This document shows positions 8,236 through 16,882 of a stretch of DNA of 47,344 nt, one piece after another (the first letter of the stretch is position 1; each line of letters starts with the position of its first letter). Made by a program: the position numbers and the translations under genes. The notes beneath the pieces are model-generated. The model had not been told where the DNA came from and ran no database searches. It saw only the letters and a list, made by a program, of their open reading frames with translations. Where the stretch lies: positions 1 through 47,344 of the forward strand of contig JAUWNI010000017.1 in NCBI GenBank assembly GCA_030612705.1, written 5' to 3'. Source of the DNA: Phycisphaerae bacterium (lineage in GTDB: Bacteria; Planctomycetota; Phycisphaerae; UBA1845; Fen-1342).

Positions 8236-9537
8236 ATGGATTCGGACGAAGTACAGTCAATTTTCGATCGGGCCAATGACCTGCTCGAAGAGGATCGGCC
8301 GGAGGAGATGCTGCGCTGCCTCGAAGCGCTTGACGATGACTTGATCGAGGTCGACGACCGCATCGAGTACGGGGCGCTCAAGGCGTGGGCCCTGTCGGAA
8401 CTCGGGCAGGGCAACGAAGCGCTCGACGTGCTCGAACCGCTGATCGACGAATTCCCCGACTCCGCTCGGCTGCACGGCACGCTCGGCGTCGTGCTCTCAA
8501 ACGACGGTGATCTGGACGAAGCCTGCGACGCGCTCGAAGAGGCCGTCGCGCTCGATTCCGGCGACGAGGTCGCCCTGGCGAACCTCGGGCTCATTTACGA
8601 AAAGCTCCGCCAATACGAGCACGCGCTGAAGCTCTACAACAAGGCGATCGAGATGGGGGCCGAAATCGATTGGCTTCTGCAACGCACCGCCGCCGTCCAG
8701 GCCGAGCTGGGCGATTTGTCGGAGGCGCGAAGCACACTCAAACGATACCTCTCGCTAGTCCCTGAAGACACCGACCAGTGGATCACGCTGGCGATCCTGC
8801 ACAGCGACGACCTCGAATTCGATCAGGCCTTTCGCTGCTACCGTGCCGCCGAGCAGATCGCGCCGGACTCGGCGGCGCTGCGGCTCAACTGGGGGGTGAC
8901 GGCGGTCCGCGCGCATCGGACGGACGTCGCGCGGCAGCAATTGAAATATCTGACTCGCCTGGAGTCGGAATCGTCGCGGCCGTTGTTGCTGGAGGCGTTC
9001 ATCCGGGAGGAACAGGGGGATCTGGAGGGGGCGCGGCAGGGATACATCGACGCCCTGGCCCACGTACGACGTGACGAATATAACGAGTTGGCCTACGCGC
9101 TGGAGATGGCGATGGATTTCTTCGCGCGGCAGGAAATGCTCGGACCCTGCGAACAACTGCTCGAACAGGCTTACATCGCCAACGCCTGTACGGTGGAGCT
9201 GTGCGAGGCTTATCGCGAGGCGACCGGGGACGCGGTTGAGAAGGCCAACTGGTACAGCCTGATTCTGGAGGCTGACTACCGGCGGGGACTGGAGGAGATA
9301 TCCGATTCCGGCGGTGCGGTCAACAAAAACCACAAGCGCTTCCTGCGTAACTATCAAATCATCGCCAGGGATCACGACGAGGCCATGGCAACGGTCATGC
9401 AATTCGCCGAACGCATGGGCGAGTCGAACGTGCTCGTGCGTGAGTTCGTCAACGAAGAGTCGATCGCGGAGACCCACGTCGGCGTGTACGAAGTCGAACG
9501 CGAAAGCCTGGTCTTCGTCGACAACGGTTCGCGGTAA
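8236..9537 (+). CDS. Tetratricopeptide-repeat protein
   Basis: The 433 residues start at MDSDEVQSIFDRA. An upstream in-frame extension to 8089 reads through a repeat and was rejected. Helical TPR units cover about residues 5-300, for example ALSELGQGNEALDVLEPLI, LGVVLSNDGDLDEACDALEEA and LGLIYEKLRQYEHALKLYNKA, each with the small/large residue pattern of TPRs. The last 100 residues (from about NWYSLILEADYRRG) are not TPR and end in a charged tail that I do not recognise. There is no signal peptide or membrane segment, so it is probably a cytoplasmic protein-interaction scaffold. No partner can be named from context. Confidence 0.85.
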   Translation: MDSDEVQSIFDRANDLLEEDRPEEMLRCLEALDDDLIEVDDRIEYGALKAWALSELGQGNEALDVLEPLIDEFPDSARLHGTLGVVLSNDGDLDEACDALEEAVALDSGDEVALANLGLIYEKLRQYEHALKLYNKAIEMGAEIDWLLQRTAAVQAELGDLSEARSTLKRYLSLVPEDTDQWITLAILHSDDLEFDQAFRCYRAAEQIAPDSAALRLNWGVTAVRAHRTDVARQQLKYLTRLESESSRPLLLEAFIREEQGDLEGARQGYIDALAHVRRDEYNELAYALEMAMDFFARQEMLGPCEQLLEQAYIANACTVELCEAYREATGDAVEKANWYSLILEADYRRGLEEISDSGGAVNKNHKRFLRNYQIIARDHDEAMATVMQFAERMGESNVLVREFVNEESIAETHVGVYEVERESLVFVDNGSR

Positions 9538-9551
9538 TCGCGAACCCGCGC

Positions 9552-9833
9552 TTAAGGCCGAACGGAACTTGGCTTCCCGCGCTTCTTGGCGGACGAATCG
9601 TCGGCGGTGTTATCGCGAATCTGCTTGAGCAAATCGACGGCTTCGGTGAGCTTCTGGTTGGTCGTCACCATCTCGCGGATCAAACGTAGCCGCTGCGCGC
9701 CGCTGTCGGGGACCTGGCCATAAGCCGGCGGCGGCCGGCTTACACCCTGCCAGAGCAGACCGGTCACCAGCAGGGTCGCGCCGCCAAGCAGGAATCCGCG
9801 CCAGAAGCTGTCGGAAGGACGGGTAGTCTTCAT
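9552..9833 (-). CDS. Small single-pass membrane protein
   Basis: A 93-residue protein with a hydrophobic segment at about 12-30 (GFLLGGATLLVTGLLW) and a soluble helical part LIREMVTTNQKLTEAVDLLKQI that looks coiled-coil. The tail is basic and low-complexity. The ATG has a strong ribosome site AAGGAG 6 bases upstream, which argues for a real gene. It is convergent with the TPR gene (14-bp gap). No family recognised. Confidence 0.7.
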   Translation of the reverse strand: MKTTRPSDSFWRGFLLGGATLLVTGLLWQGVSRPPPAYGQVPDSGAQRLRLIREMVTTNQKLTEAVDLLKQIRDNTADDSSAKKRGKPSSVRP

Positions 9834-9900
9834 GTCGTCTCCTTACTCTATTTCGGCGATGTCACAAGTCGAATGCCTGGTGCTGTGTCACACAGTGTAC

Positions 9901-9993
9901 CGCGGGTCGTAGCGTCGGCCCCCCGCGGCCGACGTAGCAAACGAACGTCTTTCGACCACCTACGTCGGGCCCGGAGACCCGACGCTACCCGCG
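9901..9993. repeat. GTAGCGTCGGCC hairpin repeat
   Basis: Outer arms CGCGGGT (9901-9907) and ACCCGCG (9987-9993) continue into GTAGCGTCGG...CCGACGCTAC, with an internal CCCCGCGG palindrome. A partial copy in inverted orientation lies at 46853-46906, including the GCAAACGAACG segment. Related hairpin at 26461-26541. Confidence 0.75.
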
Positions 9994-9996
9994 ACA

Positions 9997-11781
9997 TTAC
10001 TTGTGTCGGAGGCCTAGTTCGTCAAGCTGCTCCCGGGCCACCGGTGACGGGGCTTGAGTCAGCAGGCACACGGCCCGCGCCGTTTTCGGGAACGAGATCG
10101 TGTCGCGAATGTTGTCCAGCCCGGTCAGCAGCATAGCGATCCGGTCGAGACCCAGCGCGATGCCGCCGTGCGGCGGCGGTCCGTACTTCAACGCTTCAAG
10201 TAAAAACCCGAACTTGAGCTGCTGCTCTTCGGGCGTCAGTTCAAGGAGCTTAAAGACTTTTTCCTGGACCTCGCGGCGATGGATACGGATGCTCCCGCCG
10301 CCGAGCTCGATCCCGTTCAGGACCACGTCGTAGGCTTTGGCGCGGCACTTGGCGGGGTCGGTTTCGAGCAGGGGGATGTCCTCGTCGAGCGGAGCGGTGA
10401 ACGGGTGGTGCATCGCGAAGTGGCGCCGCTCCTGCTCGTCGTACATGAACATCGGGAAGTCGGTTACCCAGAGGAAGTTCCACTTTCCCGCGGGAATCAG
10501 GCCGCGGCGTTTGGCAACGACCTCGCGAAGCCAGGAGAGGTACTTGCAGACGTTCGCCACGCTGTCCGCCGCGAAGAAGATGATATCGCCGACTTCGGCC
10601 CGCGTGGCGGCGACGAGTTCGGCGGTCGTCTCGGGCGTGAAGAATTTGGCGATGCCGGTCTGGCAGGCCGGCTTTCCGCCGTCGCCGTCGACGATCTTGA
10701 CCAGCGGTAGCCCGCCGGCGCCGATTCCTCGCAGGTCGTCCGCGAGCGTGTCGGTCTGCTTGCGGGTCATCTCCGCGCCGCCGGGGACGCGAATGCAGCG
10801 TACCACGCCGCCGGCAGCGATCGCGCTGGTGAATATCTTGAAATCCAGTTTTGTAACGATGTCGTTGACGTCCTTGATACGAAGGTCGTAACGCGTGTCG
10901 GGTCGGTCGATCCCGTATTCGTCCATCGACTGTTGGTAGGTCATGCGCGGGAAGGGCGTGGCGATGTCCACCTCGTGGATCACCCGCATGACGCGCGCAA
11001 GACAACTCTCGATGGTGCGCAGTACATCCTCGGGCTGGACGAACGACATCTCGACGTCGAGCTGCGTGAACTCCGGCTGCCGATCGGCCCGTAGGTCTTC
11101 GTCGCGGAAACAACGCACAATCTGCATGTAACGATCAAAGCCGCTCATCATCAACAATTGCTTGAACAACTGCGGCGATTGCGGCAACGCGTAGAACGTG
11201 CCCGGCTGAATCCGCGACGGGACCAGATAGTCGCGGGCGCCCTCGGGCGTGCTCTTGGTCAGGAAGGGGGTTTCAATCTCGATGAAACCCTCCCGCTCGA
11301 AATAATCGCGGATCGCCTTGGTGATCCGATGACGGGTGATCAGCGATTTCTGGAGTACCGGGCGACGCAGATCAAGATAACGATAACGCAGACGAATTTC
11401 TTCGTTCGTGTCGATATCGTCGGCGATTTCAAACTTGGGCGTCTCCGACGTGCTCAAAATGTCGATCTCGCGGACATTGATTTCGACCTCACCGGTCTTC
11501 ATTGTCGGGTTGACAAGCCCCTCCGGCCGCGGAACGACCTCCCCCCGGACGGCGATGCAGTATTCAGCCTTGAGCGTGGCCGCCAACTCGTGGCACTTCG
11601 GGTCGATCTCGGGGTCGAACTTGAGTTGGACCAGGCCTTCGCGGTCGCGGAGATCGATGAAGAAGATACCGCCGTGGTCGCGGCGGTTGTGGACCCAGCC
11701 GGTCAGCAAGACGGCTTGCCCAATCAAATGCGACCCGACGTCGCCGCAGTAGCACGTTCGTTGGTTGTACGGCAAAGGCAC
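9997..11781 (-). CDS. aspS: Aspartyl-tRNA synthetase (bacterial type)
   Basis: Charges tRNA-Asp, and in many bacteria lacking AsnRS also tRNA-Asn. The 594 residues show an N-terminal OB-fold anticodon domain (VLLTGWVHNRRDHGG near 22), class II motif 2 FRDEDLRADRQPEFTQ near 208, a GAD insertion domain characteristic of bacterial AspRS, and motif 3 GIALGLDRIAML near 545. The GTG at 11781 was chosen because AGGAGAT lies 6 bases upstream. A TTG twelve codons earlier would add a poorly conserved extension. It stands alone on the minus strand. Whether it is discriminating or non-discriminating cannot be told here. Confidence 0.95.
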   Translation of the reverse strand: MPLPYNQRTCYCGDVGSHLIGQAVLLTGWVHNRRDHGGIFFIDLRDREGLVQLKFDPEIDPKCHELAATLKAEYCIAVRGEVVPRPEGLVNPTMKTGEVEINVREIDILSTSETPKFEIADDIDTNEEIRLRYRYLDLRRPVLQKSLITRHRITKAIRDYFEREGFIEIETPFLTKSTPEGARDYLVPSRIQPGTFYALPQSPQLFKQLLMMSGFDRYMQIVRCFRDEDLRADRQPEFTQLDVEMSFVQPEDVLRTIESCLARVMRVIHEVDIATPFPRMTYQQSMDEYGIDRPDTRYDLRIKDVNDIVTKLDFKIFTSAIAAGGVVRCIRVPGGAEMTRKQTDTLADDLRGIGAGGLPLVKIVDGDGGKPACQTGIAKFFTPETTAELVAATRAEVGDIIFFAADSVANVCKYLSWLREVVAKRRGLIPAGKWNFLWVTDFPMFMYDEQERRHFAMHHPFTAPLDEDIPLLETDPAKCRAKAYDVVLNGIELGGGSIRIHRREVQEKVFKLLELTPEEQQLKFGFLLEALKYGPPPHGGIALGLDRIAMLLTGLDNIRDTISFPKTARAVCLLTQAPSPVAREQLDELGLRHK

Positions 11782-11905
11782 GTTTGTATCTCCTGAAGGT
11801 TTAGCAGAGCCGGACAAACGATGAATCCTAGCGGGGCGGAGCGCGAGTCGTCAAAGACGGAGCGGACGGTTCGGACAGCGGGGTGTGACTCGTGGCGAAG
11901 CCAAT

Positions 11906-12133
11906 GTAGGGCAGGCCGCAACAGGCGAAGTCGCCTCGTGATAAAGACCGCGCCCGGTAGCAAGAGAGACGTGGTGTCCGTGATGATGAGGCCTGCCGCA
12001 CCCTGTGCCGACACACACGCGATTTGGGGTGGCACGGGAAGGCAGGCCTCGCATTCTTGTGTGCGAGACGCTTCCGGTTGGCGACGCCTCATTTGAATAG
12101 CAAGTTGGCTCTACGGCCCGCGGCCTGCCCTAC
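11906..12133 (+). repeat. 228-bp TIR-bounded element, diverged copy
   Basis: Bounded by GTAGGGCAGGCCGC (11906-11919) and its reverse complement (12120-12133). The right 97 bases (12037-12133) closely match the element at 38672-38893, including GGCAGGCCTCGCATTCTTG and ATTTGAATAGCAAGTTGGCT. The left half is diverged except for an internal GAGGCCTGCC. It has no open frame that looks like a gene. It lies between aspS and mtnP. Confidence 0.75.
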
Positions 12134-12220
12134 ACCTTGGGATCGTTTATACTTTCGTCGCGGGCCGGTACTTTTGCACCAGACTGTAATGCTTGTTATT
12201 TGAATCGTGGGAGTGCGCGG

Positions 12221-13096
12221 ATGATTGGATTGATCGGCGGTACTGGGTTGGACGAGGCGTTGATCGGCGAGGCGCGGGCGGTGGAGCATGAGGTTGAGAC
12301 GCCGTTCGGCCGGCCGAGCAGCTTGGTGCGTGTGGTCGAGTGGCATGGGCTGAAGGTTGCCATGTTGGCGCGACACGGCGACGGGCACGTTTTTAACCCG
12401 GGGCGGGTGCCGTACCGGGCGAATATCTACGCTCTCAAGTCGCTGGGTGTAACGCACATCATCGCCAGCGGGGCGGTCGGTTCGTTGCGCGAGGAGATCA
12501 AGCCGCGTGATCTGGTGATTGTGGATCAGGTGATCGACAGGACGTATCGCCGGGTGCCGACGTTTTTTGACGAGGGGTTGGCGGTGCACGTCGAGTTTGC
12601 GCAGCCGTTTTGTCCCGAGTTGCGCGAGGTGCTGCTGTCGGTCACGGGCCGCGTGGACACGACGGTGCATCGCTCGGGCACGTACATCTGTATGGAAGGG
12701 CCGGCGTTCAGCACCGTGGCCGAGTCGCGGATCCACCGAACATGGGGCGGCGACCTGATCGGCATGACCGTGATGCCGGAGGCGAAGCTGGCGCGTGAAG
12801 CCGAGATTCCTTATGCGTTGGTGGCCCTGGTGACGGATTACGATTGTTGGAAGCCGCACGAGCCGGGCGCGGACAAGCAGAAACTGCTGGCTGAGATCAT
12901 CGGGCATCTCAACGCGGCGACCGACAACGCCATGACGCTGATACGGGCGGCGATCGAGGCGCTCGCGACCGGGCCGCTGGGCAAGTGGCCGATCCACGAC
13001 GCGCTCGAGTTGGCGATCTGGTCGGATCGATCGAAGCTGACGCCGGCGGTGTTTGAGAAGTATGGGGTGTTGTTGGAGAAGTATGCGGGGGGATAG
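12221..13096 (+). CDS. mtnP: S-methyl-5'-thioadenosine phosphorylase
   Basis: Phosphorolytic cleavage of methylthioadenosine to adenine and methylthioribose 1-phosphate in methionine salvage. The 291 residues show the phosphate-binding GGTGLD start, RHGDGHVFNP near 50, ASGAVGSLREEI near 88, YICMEGPAFST near 150, GMTVMPEAKLAREA near 175 and VTDYDCW near 203. The MPEAKLAREA and DYDCW segments are those of the MTA phosphorylase branch of the PNP family rather than purine nucleoside phosphorylase. The start was set at MIGLIGG; 28 upstream in-frame codons lack conservation. Other methionine-salvage genes are not in the window. Confidence 0.88.
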   Translation: MIGLIGGTGLDEALIGEARAVEHEVETPFGRPSSLVRVVEWHGLKVAMLARHGDGHVFNPGRVPYRANIYALKSLGVTHIIASGAVGSLREEIKPRDLVIVDQVIDRTYRRVPTFFDEGLAVHVEFAQPFCPELREVLLSVTGRVDTTVHRSGTYICMEGPAFSTVAESRIHRTWGGDLIGMTVMPEAKLAREAEIPYALVALVTDYDCWKPHEPGADKQKLLAEIIGHLNAATDNAMTLIRAAIEALATGPLGKWPIHDALELAIWSDRSKLTPAVFEKYGVLLEKYAGG

Positions 13097-13101
13097 TATT
13101 T

Positions 13102-13148
13102 AGGGTTCAGGGTTCAGGGTTCAGGGTTCAGTATTCAGGATTCAGGGG
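13102..13148. repeat. 7-bp tandem repeat (AGGGTTC)
   Basis: AGGGTTC is repeated four times, followed by AGTATTC, AGGATTC and AGGGG. The period is exactly seven. It sits between mtnP and recJ. The block at 4394-4450 is related. Confidence 0.85.
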
Positions 13149-13192
13149 AGGTTGGCTTTCGTTAGACTCTTGTTTAAGCAAACTTTTAACGC

Positions 13193-14956
13193 ATGGAGGC
13201 CGTGACTCTGGCTGCTATTTCGCAAATCGAACGTGAATGGATCATCGTGCCGCGGCACTCGGATTGTGAGCGGCTGGCGCGGGATGTACGGGTCACGCCG
13301 CTGCTGGCACAGATGCTGCTCAACCGCGATGTGCGGACGGCGAGTGAGGCACGCCGATTCCTGACGCCGGAACTGGCCGAGTTACTGCCGCCGGAGCGAT
13401 TGCCGGGGGCGGTCGAGGCGGGTCGGCATTTGGCCGACGCGGCGCGGGCCGGGCGGAAGATCGTCATTTACGGCGATTACGATGTTGACGGCGTGACCGC
13501 GACGTCGATTCTGTGGCACGGGCTGACGCTTGCCGGCGCGAATGTCGATTTCTACATCCCGAGCCGGCTTGACGAGGGCTACGGCGTCAGTGTCGAGGCG
13601 ATCAAGCAGATTCACGCCGACGGGGCGGACGTCGTTGTCACGGTCGATTGCGGGATCACCGCCGTCGCGGAAGCCCGGCTGGCACGCGAGCTCGGCCTCG
13701 AGCTGATCATCAGCGACCATCACGAGCCGCGCGCCGAGTTGCCCGAGGCGAGTGTGATCGTGCACCCGACCGTGGGCGGCGAGGAGTCGGCGAATCCACA
13801 TCTCTCCGGCGCGGGCGTGGCGTTCAAAATTGCCTGGGCGTTGGCGCGGGAAATTTGCCAAGCGAGCCGGGTGAACCCGGAGTACCGCGATTATCTGCTG
13901 GAGGCGATGGCATTTGCAGCGTTGGGACTGGTGGCGGACGTGGTTCCGCTGGTGGGTGAGAACCGGGTGATCGCGTCGTTCGGGTTGCGGCATTTATGCC
14001 ATACACAGAATCCCGGACTGCAAGCGTTGATCGAGGTTTCGGGGCTGACCGGTAAGGTACGCTATGACGAATACGACGTGGGCTTCATCCTCGCCCCGCG
14101 CTTGAACGCCGTCGGGCGTTTGGGACACGCTCGGCTGGCGGTTGAGCTTTTCACGCGGGCGTCGGCAGAGCGGGCCGCCGAGATCGCGGCCAACCTCGAC
14201 GAGCAGAATCGCCGACGGCAGAAAGTCGAGCGGGAAATCTTCAAGCAGGCCATGGAAATGGTAACGGAGCGGGGTTTTGACCGCGACAGTTGCCGGGGGA
14301 TCGTGCTCGCCAGTGCCGATTGGCACCCGGGCGTGATCGGAATCGTTGCCTCGCGGCTGGTCGATCGCTTTGCCCGTCCGACGGTGCTGATTTCGCTCGA
14401 CGGGGCCAACGGGCAGGGGTCGGGGCGTAGTATCAGGCATTTCCCGTTGCACGAGGTGTTGGCCGACTGCGCGGAGCACCTGATCAGCCACGGGGGGCAC
14501 GCGATGGCGGCTGGTGTGAAAATGGCGGCGGATCAGGTGGATGCCTTCACCGAGGCATTCCTGGCCCAAGCGGCGCAGCGGCTGACACCGGCGGACCTGG
14601 TGCCGAAACTCCGGCTCGATGACGAGGTCGAGCTCGGACAATTAATGCCGGAAGTGGTCGAATCCATCCTGCGCATGGCGCCGTTCGGCATCGGCAACCC
14701 GAAGCCGCGTTTGGCGGCCGGGCCGGTGGATTTGGTCGACGAGCCGCGAGCCGTCGGACAGGGCGGTCAGCATTTGCAGTTCACCGTGAGACAGGGTCGC
14801 ACGTATCGACAGGCGATAGCATTCGGACGCGGAAAGCAACTCGAAGAACTGCTCGACCATCGGCGACTGCGCCTGGCGTTCGAGCCGATCATCAACGAGT
14901 GGAGCGGTCGGCGGAAAGTCGAGTTAAAGGTGCTCGACTGGAAGTGGGTGGAGTAA
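13193..14956 (+). CDS. recJ: Single-stranded-DNA-specific exonuclease RecJ
   Basis: 5'-3' exonuclease acting in recombination and mismatch repair. The 587 residues carry the DHH phosphoesterase motifs: IYGDYDVDGVTAT near 92, VTVDCGIT near 150 and ISDHHEP near 173. A DHHA1 domain follows with SHGGHAMAAGVKM near 435, then a C-terminal OB-fold. Length is normal. Start choice is uncertain: the ATG at 13193 lacks a clear ribosome site, while a GTG three codons later has GGAGG only two bases upstream. It lies 96 bp after mtnP, separated by a heptad repeat, so co-transcription is possible but not evident. Confidence 0.93.
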   Translation: MEAVTLAAISQIEREWIIVPRHSDCERLARDVRVTPLLAQMLLNRDVRTASEARRFLTPELAELLPPERLPGAVEAGRHLADAARAGRKIVIYGDYDVDGVTATSILWHGLTLAGANVDFYIPSRLDEGYGVSVEAIKQIHADGADVVVTVDCGITAVAEARLARELGLELIISDHHEPRAELPEASVIVHPTVGGEESANPHLSGAGVAFKIAWALAREICQASRVNPEYRDYLLEAMAFAALGLVADVVPLVGENRVIASFGLRHLCHTQNPGLQALIEVSGLTGKVRYDEYDVGFILAPRLNAVGRLGHARLAVELFTRASAERAAEIAANLDEQNRRRQKVEREIFKQAMEMVTERGFDRDSCRGIVLASADWHPGVIGIVASRLVDRFARPTVLISLDGANGQGSGRSIRHFPLHEVLADCAEHLISHGGHAMAAGVKMAADQVDAFTEAFLAQAAQRLTPADLVPKLRLDDEVELGQLMPEVVESILRMAPFGIGNPKPRLAAGPVDLVDEPRAVGQGGQHLQFTVRQGRTYRQAIAFGRGKQLEELLDHRRLRLAFEPIINEWSGRRKVELKVLDWKWVE

Positions 14957-14992
14957 TAGGGGGGCGAGAAAGGGTTCTCGCTCCAGCAACCG

Positions 14993-15117
14993 TGTAGCAC
15001 AGCCGCCCCCGGCTGTGATGGTTCGGCCGGCGAGGCGCCGGCCGCTACATTGTTGGGGCCCTCGCTTGCGCTTCGGGTTCTGATTTGGCGCCTCGCTTGC
15101 GCTTCGGGCTCTGATTG
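14993..15117. repeat. Composite of a GTAGC hairpin and two CCTCGCTTGCGCTTCGG units
   Basis: A TGTAGCACAGCC...GGCCGCTACA hairpin with internal GGCCGGCGAGGCGCCGGCC palindrome spans 14993-15049. Two copies of CCTCGCTTGCGCTTCGGG follow at 15060-15077 and 15091-15108. These are reverse-complement members of the family at 4358-4383 and 23640-23727. No gene lies in 14957-15170. Confidence 0.7.
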
Positions 15118-15170
15118 TCATGCTGCAAACCCGTGGGATTTGAAGTGGGGGGCTTGATAACTTGTGAAAA

Positions 15171-16721
15171 TCACCGCTGCGCTGCCGCGAGCAGGTCGTT
15201 GTAGGCACCGAGGTTGAGCTTGATGATTTCTCGTATGCGCCGCTGGTCAAACAAGCGGCCTCGCGTGATCAGCGTGATCTTGTCGTAATACGCGGCGAGG
15301 TTGGGATCGGTCAGGCAGTTGCGGCCGGTCAACAGCGTCTGGACGTACCCCGGCGGGACCTTGCGTTGCAGGTGTCCGATACGCCACCCGTCGTCGATCT
15401 CGGGTTTCAAGCGGGCCAGCAGGGGGTCGGCCAGGGCCATTTCGTCGACAACGTGAATGTCTCGGCCGGCAAAAAAGCCGTGCATGCCGATTGATTTGAT
15501 GACGATGACTGGCTCACCGGCCTCGTGAGCCCGGCGTCCGCGTTTTTCCAGCGAGTGGCAGGGGAGTTTGACGTTATTGGTGGCACCGAGCAGACCGGTA
15601 CCATGGTAATAATAGGCGCGCTCGTCGCAGATGCCGTAGTCGCCGATGTAGTTGATGACGTGCCCGTAATCTTCCCCACTGGTAAACGGAGAGCGCGACG
15701 GCACCAGGCCGATCAGCGCGATCAGGATGAGCATGATCAAGCCGGTGCGCGTGGAGAGCGGAGCGCGGGAGAGCAAGACGACGGCGATCAGCAGGGGGGC
15801 GGTGAGAAAGCGGCCGAGCATGAAATCGCCGCCGATGTAGATCATGTACAGCAAGTAGAGTAGTGCACCGAGGGCGATCGGCAGGAGTCGGTGCCGACGT
15901 GTGATTAGCGGCGCCGCCAACCCCGCGACGATCACGATCGGCGTCAGCGGATCCATCTTCAGCGTGACGAGCAGGTAAAGCAGGCCCTGTCGAATTAAAT
16001 CCCAGGCGGGAATCCCACTGTTGAGTTTGGCATACGCGGTGTTCGGGAAGAACGAGCCGTAGTAAAACAGGGCGAACACTTCCCATGCCAGAAACGGCAC
16101 AAAGCCCAGCATGACCACGCCCAGCGCCCATAGACCACGATTACGATAAAACGCGACGCAAAGAACGGGCAGTACGAGCAGGATCGCGTCCATGCGATTG
16201 AGTGTCAGTAATCCTCCCAGCAAGGACAGCCATAGCAGCGTCGTAATACCGGGCGACCGCTCCAGGTATACGAACAGAAACAGGATCAATAGGAAATGCG
16301 TGAGCGGGTTTTCGAGGCCCGAGGTCGAGTAATCGACGAACGCTTTGGAAAGGATGAAGACTGTCACGCCGATCAACGCGGGCAAGGCGGAGGCCGCGAC
16401 GCGCGCGGCGAAGAACAGCACCGTCGCCACCGACAAGACCACGGAGAGCATAATGCTCGTGTAGTAGATTTCGTGTGTTAGCCAGTGGAGCGCTGAGAGC
16501 AGCAGCAGCCAGAGTGGGTGCGTGTAGGCCTGGACGCGCTCGGCCACGTTCCAGCGCAGGCCGTAGCCGTCCACGAAATTTTCGACCGTGCGAAACGTGA
16601 TGTAAGCATCGTCGGAAAGCCAGGCGTTCCTGAGCACAACCACAGCGAACAGACAGACCGCGATCGCCGTGGGGAGATAATCGGTGCGAGCGTTCGGCGT
16701 CGTGTCAATCTTGGTCGGCAT
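15171..16721 (-). CDS. Multi-pass GT-C type glycosyltransferase, AftB-like
   Basis: A 516-residue integral membrane protein with roughly ten hydrophobic segments over residues 15-345 and a soluble C-terminal domain of about 170 residues. The first extracytoplasmic loop (36-71) reads SDDAYITFRTVENFVDG, then GLRWNVAERVQAYTHPLW. An acidic DDAY/ITFR loop followed by ERVQAYTHPLW resembles the mycobacterial arabinofuranosyltransferase AftB group of lipid-linked-sugar transferases, as I recall that family. It probably moves a sugar from a polyprenyl phosphate donor to a cell-surface acceptor; the sugar is unknown. The ATG is near the end of a repeat-rich gap. It is in the same direction as the prenyltransferase-repeat gene upstream. 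Confidence 0.75.
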   Translation of the reverse strand: MPTKIDTTPNARTDYLPTAIAVCLFAVVVLRNAWLSDDAYITFRTVENFVDGYGLRWNVAERVQAYTHPLWLLLLSALHWLTHEIYYTSIMLSVVLSVATVLFFAARVAASALPALIGVTVFILSKAFVDYSTSGLENPLTHFLLILFLFVYLERSPGITTLLWLSLLGGLLTLNRMDAILLVLPVLCVAFYRNRGLWALGVVMLGFVPFLAWEVFALFYYGSFFPNTAYAKLNSGIPAWDLIRQGLLYLLVTLKMDPLTPIVIVAGLAAPLITRRHRLLPIALGALLYLLYMIYIGGDFMLGRFLTAPLLIAVVLLSRAPLSTRTGLIMLILIALIGLVPSRSPFTSGEDYGHVINYIGDYGICDERAYYYHGTGLLGATNNVKLPCHSLEKRGRRAHEAGEPVIVIKSIGMHGFFAGRDIHVVDEMALADPLLARLKPEIDDGWRIGHLQRKVPPGYVQTLLTGRNCLTDPNLAAYYDKITLITRGRLFDQRRIREIIKLNLGAYNDLLAAAQR

Positions 16722-16882
16722 GGTGTCATCATAGCATCAGCGGACCGCGCGGTGGATCCTATCAATCCGCCGTCAAAAATCATGTAGCGCCGGGTCTCCG
16801 TGCCCGACGCGGGATGAAAACGGCGTTCCACGGCCGACCCGGGGGTCGGCCGCTACAGTTTGTGGCCGTTAACGGCGGATTT
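16722..16882. repeat. GTAGCGGCCGAC / AACGGCGGATTT hairpin repeats
   Basis: Between two minus-strand genes lie TCCGCCGTCAAAAATCATGT, GTAGCGCCGGGTCTCC and GGCCGACCCGGGGGTCGGCC, ending GTTAACGGCGGATTTC. These pieces match the nested inverted repeat at 36579-36716 in design and partly in sequence. Confidence 0.55.

Noticed and set aside
7875..8594. N-terminal extension of the kinase-like lipoprotein
   Set aside because: Low-complexity Ser-rich sequence antisense to the TPR gene, then repeat DNA. A lipoprotein signal starts at 7874.
11782..11817. TTG start 12 codons upstream for aspS
   Set aside because: AGGAGAT just before the GTG at 11781 marks the better start.
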